From DATLGD01 sp035540755 (GTDB lineage Bacteria > Actinomycetota > Actinomycetes > Mycobacteriales > SCTD01), in contig DATLGD010000106.1 of assembly GCA_035540755.1 (NCBI GenBank), positions 1 through 8,843 of the forward strand: a stretch of 8,843 bases of DNA. Direction: 5' to 3'. Position 1 is the first letter of the stretch. Each line of letters begins with the position of its first letter. Shown one piece after another: positions 6,173 to 8,843 of this stretch. Position numbers and translations under genes: made by a program. Below the pieces are notes generated by a model. It worked only from the letters and a program-made list of their open reading frames with translations. It was not told the origin of the DNA and did no database searches.

Positions 6173-6182
6173 CGGTCCGCTG

Positions 6183-7235
6183 ATGCTCGACCTCGCAGCC
6201 GACCCCGTCGACCTCACGGCGGCTCTGGTCGACGTCGAGAGCGTCTCGGGCAGCGAGGCGCACCTGGCCGCCCTCGTCGAGCAGGCGCTGCGCGCGCTGC
6301 CGCACCTGAGCGTCGAGCGCGACGGCGACGCCGTCGTCGCTCGCACCCGGCTCGGCCGCGAGCGGCGGGTGCTGCTGGCCGGCCACCTCGACACCGTCCC
6401 GATCGCCGACAACCTGCCCAGCCGGCGCGAGGGGGACCGCCTTCTCGGCTGCGGCACCAGCGACATGAAGAGCGGCGACGCGGTGCTGCTGCACCTCGCG
6501 GCGACCCTGCCCGACCCGGCCTACGACCTCACGTTCGTGCTCTACGACAACGAGGAGGTCGAGGCCGCGCGCAACGGCCTGAACCGCCTCGTGCGCGACC
6601 ACCGCGACTGGCTCGACGCCGACCTCGCCGTGCTGCTCGAGCCCACCAACGGCCAGGTCGAGGCCGGCTGCCAGGGCACCATGCGCGTGCGCGTGACGGT
6701 TCCCGGCCGGCGCGCGCACAGCGCCCGCGGCTGGCTCGGCGAGAACGCGATCCACGCCGCCGCACCGGTGCTCGCGACCCTGGTGCGCTACGAGGCGCGC
6801 GACGTCGACATCGACGGCTGCGTCTACCGCGAGGGGCTCAACGCCGTCGCCGTCGCCGGTGGCGTCGCCGGCAACGTGGTGCCCGACCTGTGCACCGTCA
6901 CCGTGAACTTCCGCTTCGCCCCCGACCGCAGCGAGGCCGACGCCGAGCAGCACGTGCGCGACGTCTTCGACGGTTGGGCGGTCGAGGTCACCGACAGCGC
7001 GCCAGGTGCGCTGCCCGGCCTGACGGCGCCGGCGGCGCGGCACTTCGTCGACGCCGTGGGCGTCACCCCGGTGGCCAAGTACGGCTGGACGGATGTCGCC
7101 CGGTTCGCACAGCTCGGCATTCCGGCGCTGAACTTCGGCCCTGGCGACCCGAACCTCGCGCACACCCGCGAGGAGTCGGTCGAGACGGCGCTGATCGGCA
7201 CCTGCACCGACCTCCTCCGGCGCTACCTGGCGTAG
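6183..7235 (+). CDS. dapE: Succinyl-diaminopimelate desuccinylase
   Basis: A 350-residue M20-family metallohydrolase that cleaves N-succinyl-LL-diaminopimelate to succinate and LL-diaminopimelate, the precursor of meso-DAP and lysine. The di-zinc site is complete: H68 and D70 in GHLDTVP, D94 in GTSDMKSG, E125 in NEEVE with E124 as the catalytic base, E153 in LLEPT, and H327 in NLAHTRE. The dimerisation/lid domain spans about 160-275, starting GCQGTMRVRVTVPGRRAHSA. KYGWTDVARF and ALNFGPGDPNLAHT are typical of the actinobacterial DapE, supporting DapE over ArgE or a generic peptidase. ATG at 6183 follows the dapD stop by 10 nt with only a weak ribosome binding site, so coupling to dapD is likely. 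It converges with wrbA across a 146-nt gap. Confidence 0.96.
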   Translation: MLDLAADPVDLTAALVDVESVSGSEAHLAALVEQALRALPHLSVERDGDAVVARTRLGRERRVLLAGHLDTVPIADNLPSRREGDRLLGCGTSDMKSGDAVLLHLAATLPDPAYDLTFVLYDNEEVEAARNGLNRLVRDHRDWLDADLAVLLEPTNGQVEAGCQGTMRVRVTVPGRRAHSARGWLGENAIHAAAPVLATLVRYEARDVDIDGCVYREGLNAVAVAGGVAGNVVPDLCTVTVNFRFAPDRSEADAEQHVRDVFDGWAVEVTDSAPGALPGLTAPAARHFVDAVGVTPVAKYGWTDVARFAQLGIPALNFGPGDPNLAHTREESVETALIGTCTDLLRRYLA

Positions 7236-7329
7236 CGCCGTCCTGGGACCGGACGCTCTCTGGCGGCGGGCACCGGGGCGGCCGAGGCCGGCGCCGTCAG
7301 AGATCGCCGGCGGACCGGGCGGAGAACGC

Positions 7330-7366
7330 CGACGCCGGCCGCCCCCGGAAGGAGCGACCGGCGTCG
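7330..7366. terminator. Putative bidirectional terminator between dapE and wrbA
   Basis: CGACGCCGG (7330-7338) pairs perfectly with CCGGCGTCG (7358-7366) around a 19-nt loop, in the gap between the convergent dapE and wrbA genes. A competing fold pairs 7273-7284 (CCGGGGCGGCCG) with 7336-7348 with one bulged base. There is no U-tract. Stems arise easily at this GC content, so the exact hairpin is uncertain, but the position suits a terminator. Confidence 0.4.
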
Positions 7367-7381
7367 AGGCGTGCGGACCGG

Positions 7382-7993
7382 CTACGCGGCGCCGCGCTTG
7401 AGCTGCGCGGCGATCTGCGTGGCGCGGGTGGCGCTGTAGGCGACCGCGGTGAGGTCCTGCTCCTGGGGCGGGTTGGAGCCGTTGGCCGAGACGTGCGAGG
7501 CGCCGTAGGGGTTGCCGTCGACGAACTTGCTCGGGTCGGTGTAGCCGGGTGGCACGAGAATGCCGCCGAAGTGGTAGATGGAGTTGTAGAGCGCGAGCAG
7601 CGTCGACTCGAGCCCGCCGTGCCCGGTGCCGGCGGAGACGAAGCCGGTGTAGACCTTGTTCGCCAGCTGGCCCTGCGCCCACTGCGGGCCGAGCGTGTCG
7701 AGGAACTGCTTCAGCTGTGCGGAGACGTTGCCGTAGCGGGTGGGCGTGCCGAAGATGACGGCGTCGGCCCAGGTGACGTCCTCGGCGCTCGCCTCGGGGA
7801 CGTCCTGGGTCTGGAGCGCATGCTGGCTCCAGCCCTCGTTGCTCTCGATGGCCTCCTTCGGCGCGAGCTCGTGCACCTTGCGCAGGCGCACCTCGGCGCC
7901 GGCCTTCTCGGCGGCCTCGACGGCCTGCTTGGCGAGCTGGAACACGCTGCCGGTGGCGCTGTAGTAGATGACGCTGACGCGGACGTCGGACAT
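7382..7993 (-). CDS. wrbA: NAD(P)H:quinone oxidoreductase, WrbA family
   Basis: A 203-residue flavodoxin-like FMN enzyme that reduces quinones by two electrons in the cytosol, avoiding semiquinone radicals. The FMN phosphate loop is YYSATGSV (11-18). GTPTRYGNVSAQLKQFLD (82-99) and AGTGHGGLESTLLALYN (121-137) with HFGGILV (141-147) form the flavin-ring and tetramer contacts, and NPYGASHVSA (161-170) is the WrbA signature. Length is normal for the family. The ATG at 7993 is preferred over the in-frame ATG at 8029 because AAAGGA lies 8 nt upstream and the conserved region starts directly; starting at 8029 would add 12 residues, place the start close to the predicted +1 and ignore this site. It is divergent from the pfpI-like gene, with a dyad over its predicted promoter. 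Confidence 0.96.
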   Translation of the reverse strand: MSDVRVSVIYYSATGSVFQLAKQAVEAAEKAGAEVRLRKVHELAPKEAIESNEGWSQHALQTQDVPEASAEDVTWADAVIFGTPTRYGNVSAQLKQFLDTLGPQWAQGQLANKVYTGFVSAGTGHGGLESTLLALYNSIYHFGGILVPPGYTDPSKFVDGNPYGASHVSANGSNPPQEQDLTAVAYSATRATQIAAQLKRGAA

Positions 7994-8001
7994 GAGCAGG
8001 G

Positions 8002-8007
8002 TCCTTT
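8002..8007 (-). promoter_or_regulatory. Ribosome binding site of wrbA
   Basis: AAAGGA on the minus strand, 8 nt before the ATG at 7991-7993. It decides between this start and the in-frame ATG further upstream. Confidence 0.65.
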
Positions 8008-8034
8008 CGGGAGATGCTTGCGGGTGCAATCAGT

Positions 8035-8052
8035 TGCTTGACGGTACAAGCA
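8035..8052. promoter_or_regulatory. Operator-like dyad in the wrbA/pfpI control region
   Basis: TGCTTGACGGTACAAGCA is a perfect 6-bp inverted repeat with a 6-nt spacer. Its left half, TGCTTG, recurs directly at 8015-8020, exactly 20 bp away, and a smaller dyad GCAA-TCAG-TTGC lies at 8026-8037. Two turns of DNA helix separate the two half sites, as for a dimeric regulator bound on one face. The 18-bp dyad covers the predicted wrbA -10 hexamer, so repression of wrbA is the natural reading. The TTGACG at 8038-8043 could also be a -35 box for the pfpI-like gene, but its -10 partner is poor. The regulator is not in the window. Confidence 0.5.
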
Positions 8053-8069
8053 CGGGGGCGTGCCGTCCA
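8041..8069 (-). promoter_or_regulatory. Predicted wrbA promoter
   Basis: On the minus strand, TGGACG (plus 8064-8069; 4 of 6 to TTGACA), a 17-nt spacer, and TACCGT (plus 8041-8046; TANNNT) form a plausible housekeeping-sigma promoter. Transcription would start near 8034, giving an mRNA leader of about 40 nt that holds the AAAGGA ribosome binding site. Confidence 0.4.
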
Positions 8070-8153
8070 TTCCGCCTGGGTAGGAGCGTTCCCGGACCGG
8101 ACATCACGACACGCACAGACACCCGGCGGCAGCAACGTCGCACCGAGACGCGC

Positions 8154-8159
8154 AAGGAG
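8154..8159 (+). promoter_or_regulatory. Ribosome binding site of the pfpI-like gene
   Basis: AAGGAG, 5 nt before the GTG at 8165. A strong site that fixes the start. Confidence 0.75.
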
Positions 8160-8164
8160 CACCC

Positions 8165-8719
8165 GTGCCCCAGGACCTGACCGGCAAGACCGTCGCCTTC
8201 CTCGTCGCCCCCGAGGGCATCGAGCAGGTGGAGCTGACCGAGCCGTGGAAGGCGGTTGAGCAGGCCGGCGGCACGCCGAAGCTGGTGTCCACCGCCGACG
8301 GCGAGGTGCAGGCCTTCGACCACCTGGACAAGGCGGACACCTTCCCCGTCGACATCACCGTCGAGTCCGCCGATCCGTCGTCGTTCGACGCGCTCGTGCT
8401 GCCGGGCGGCGTCGCCAACCCCGACGCGCTGCGCATGGACGCCGGCGCCGTCGCGTTCACCAAGGCCTTCTTCGACGCCGGCAAGCCGGTCGCCGCGATC
8501 TGCCACGCGCCGTGGACGCTGGTCGAGGCCGACGTCGTGCGCGGCCGGCGGATGACCAGCTGGCCCAGCCTGCAGACCGACCTGCGCAACGCGGGTGCGG
8601 TGTGGGTCGACGAGGAGGTCGTGGTGGACGAGGCCGGCGGCAGCACGCTGGTCACGAGCCGGAAGCCCGACGACCTCAAGGCGTTCAACGACGCGCTGCT
8701 GCAGGCGTTCTCGGCCTGA
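8165..8719 (+). CDS. DJ-1/PfpI family protein (class I glutamine amidotransferase-like)
   Basis: A 184-residue protein of the PfpI/YhbO/DJ-1 superfamily. The nucleophile-elbow cysteine is C113 with H114 in AAICHAPW, and E20 in EGIEQVELTEP is the acidic residue that contacts it. LVLPGGVANPDALR (77-90) and the C-terminal SRKPDDLKAFNDALL (165-179) are typical of the PfpI branch. Members are described as proteases, chaperones, or glyoxalase/deglycase-like enzymes acting on carbonyl stress; the sequence alone does not choose between these. The start is GTG after AAGGAG. It is divergent from wrbA across 171 nt, suggesting shared control in redox or electrophile stress. The last 14 codons and the stop belong to a 73-bp inverted repeat that ends the window, but the reading frame itself is intact and of normal length. 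Confidence 0.93.
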   Translation: MPQDLTGKTVAFLVAPEGIEQVELTEPWKAVEQAGGTPKLVSTADGEVQAFDHLDKADTFPVDITVESADPSSFDALVLPGGVANPDALRMDAGAVAFTKAFFDAGKPVAAICHAPWTLVEADVVRGRRMTSWPSLQTDLRNAGAVWVDEEVVVDEAGGSTLVTSRKPDDLKAFNDALLQAFSA

Positions 8720-8843
8720 CGCCGGAGCCCCGTGCCCGCGCCGGCCGGGTCCTGCCACCAGGCATGACTGCGGCCGGCGCGGGCACGGGGCTCCGGCGTC
8801 AGGCCGAGAACGCCTGCAGCAGCGCGTCGTTGAACGCCTTGAG
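8675..8843. repeat. 73-bp perfect inverted repeat with 23-nt loop, at the window end
   Basis: Bases 8675-8747 and 8771-8843 are exact reverse complements; the axis lies between 8748 and 8770. The left arm holds the last 14 codons and stop of the pfpI-like gene plus 28 nt. The right arm repeats all of this in antisense and runs to the final base, so the repeat may be longer than seen. Perfect identity across coding and non-coding bases points either to a very recent inverted duplication or, more likely, to a fold-back join at a contig end. Confidence 0.97.
8721..8797 (+). terminator. Possible natural terminator hairpin after the pfpI-like gene
   Basis: The intergenic part of the inverted repeat (8721-8747 with 8771-8797) forms a 27-bp GC-rich stem beginning just after the TGA at 8717-8719. 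The 23-nt loop holds a small CCTG-CCAC-CAGG stem (8751-8762). A shorter natural terminator here could be what triggered a fold-back. If the right arm is an artefact, this feature shrinks or vanishes. Confidence 0.35.

Noticed and set aside
5421..6173. Plus-strand frame running through dapD in the dapE frame
   Set aside because: The dapE frame stays open through dapD, but this part is Arg/Ser/Pro-rich noise; dapE conserved sequence begins only after 6183.
7994..8029. ATG at 8029 as wrbA start
   Set aside because: The ATG at 7993 has AAAGGA 8 nt upstream and begins directly with the conserved WrbA sequence; the longer start almost coincides with the predicted transcription start.
6135..8162. 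Minus-strand open frame of 675 codons across dapE and wrbA
   Set aside because: Antisense to dapE and out of frame with wrbA, which has all WrbA motifs in its own frame.

Overview
The window is very GC-rich, uses GTG and ATG starts, and carries gene families and neighbourhoods typical of Actinomycetota: an fdxA-dapC pair, an Rv0428c-like SH3 domain protein, and a stand-alone AbiEi/DUF559-type protein. My best guess is a high-GC actinomycete of the Geodermatophilales/Frankiales/Kineosporiales kind. That placement is inference; there is no rRNA marker. No gene-free stretch exceeds 300 bases. I see no tRNA, rRNA, CRISPR array or transposase gene.

Layout. (1) 26-1101: a solitary DUF559/AbiEi-like gene (127-1059, +), bracketed by two nearly identical 32-bp palindromes (26-57 and 1070-1101). 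(2) 1115-3682, minus strand: an SH3-only small protein overlapping a SirB1-like transglutaminase-fold protein by 4 bp, then an unusual cysteinyl-tRNA synthetase with its own possible leaderless promoter. (3) 3725-7235, plus strand: a 7Fe ferredoxin (fdxA), then dapC, dapD and dapE. The last three are consecutive enzymes of the succinylase branch from tetrahydrodipicolinate to LL-diaminopimelate, which feeds lysine and peptidoglycan synthesis. (4) 7382-8719: a divergent pair, wrbA (-) and a PfpI/DJ-1 family gene (+), sharing a 171-bp control region with a clear dyad over the predicted wrbA -10 box. This looks like a quinone/carbonyl-stress module. (5) 8675-8843: a perfect 73-bp inverted repeat that copies the last codons of the pfpI gene back in antisense and runs to the last base of the window.

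The housekeeping part is ordinary actinobacterial chromosome. The points worth a second look are the palindrome-bracketed nuclease-like gene, the terminal fold-back repeat (a contig-end artefact or a real inverted duplication), the E. coli-type rather than mycobacterial-type DapD, the non-canonical CysRS, the SH3 domain without its acetyltransferase, and three start regions arranged as leaderless promoters. I found no convincing new multi-gene system. The closest candidate is the palindrome-DUF559 gene-palindrome unit.
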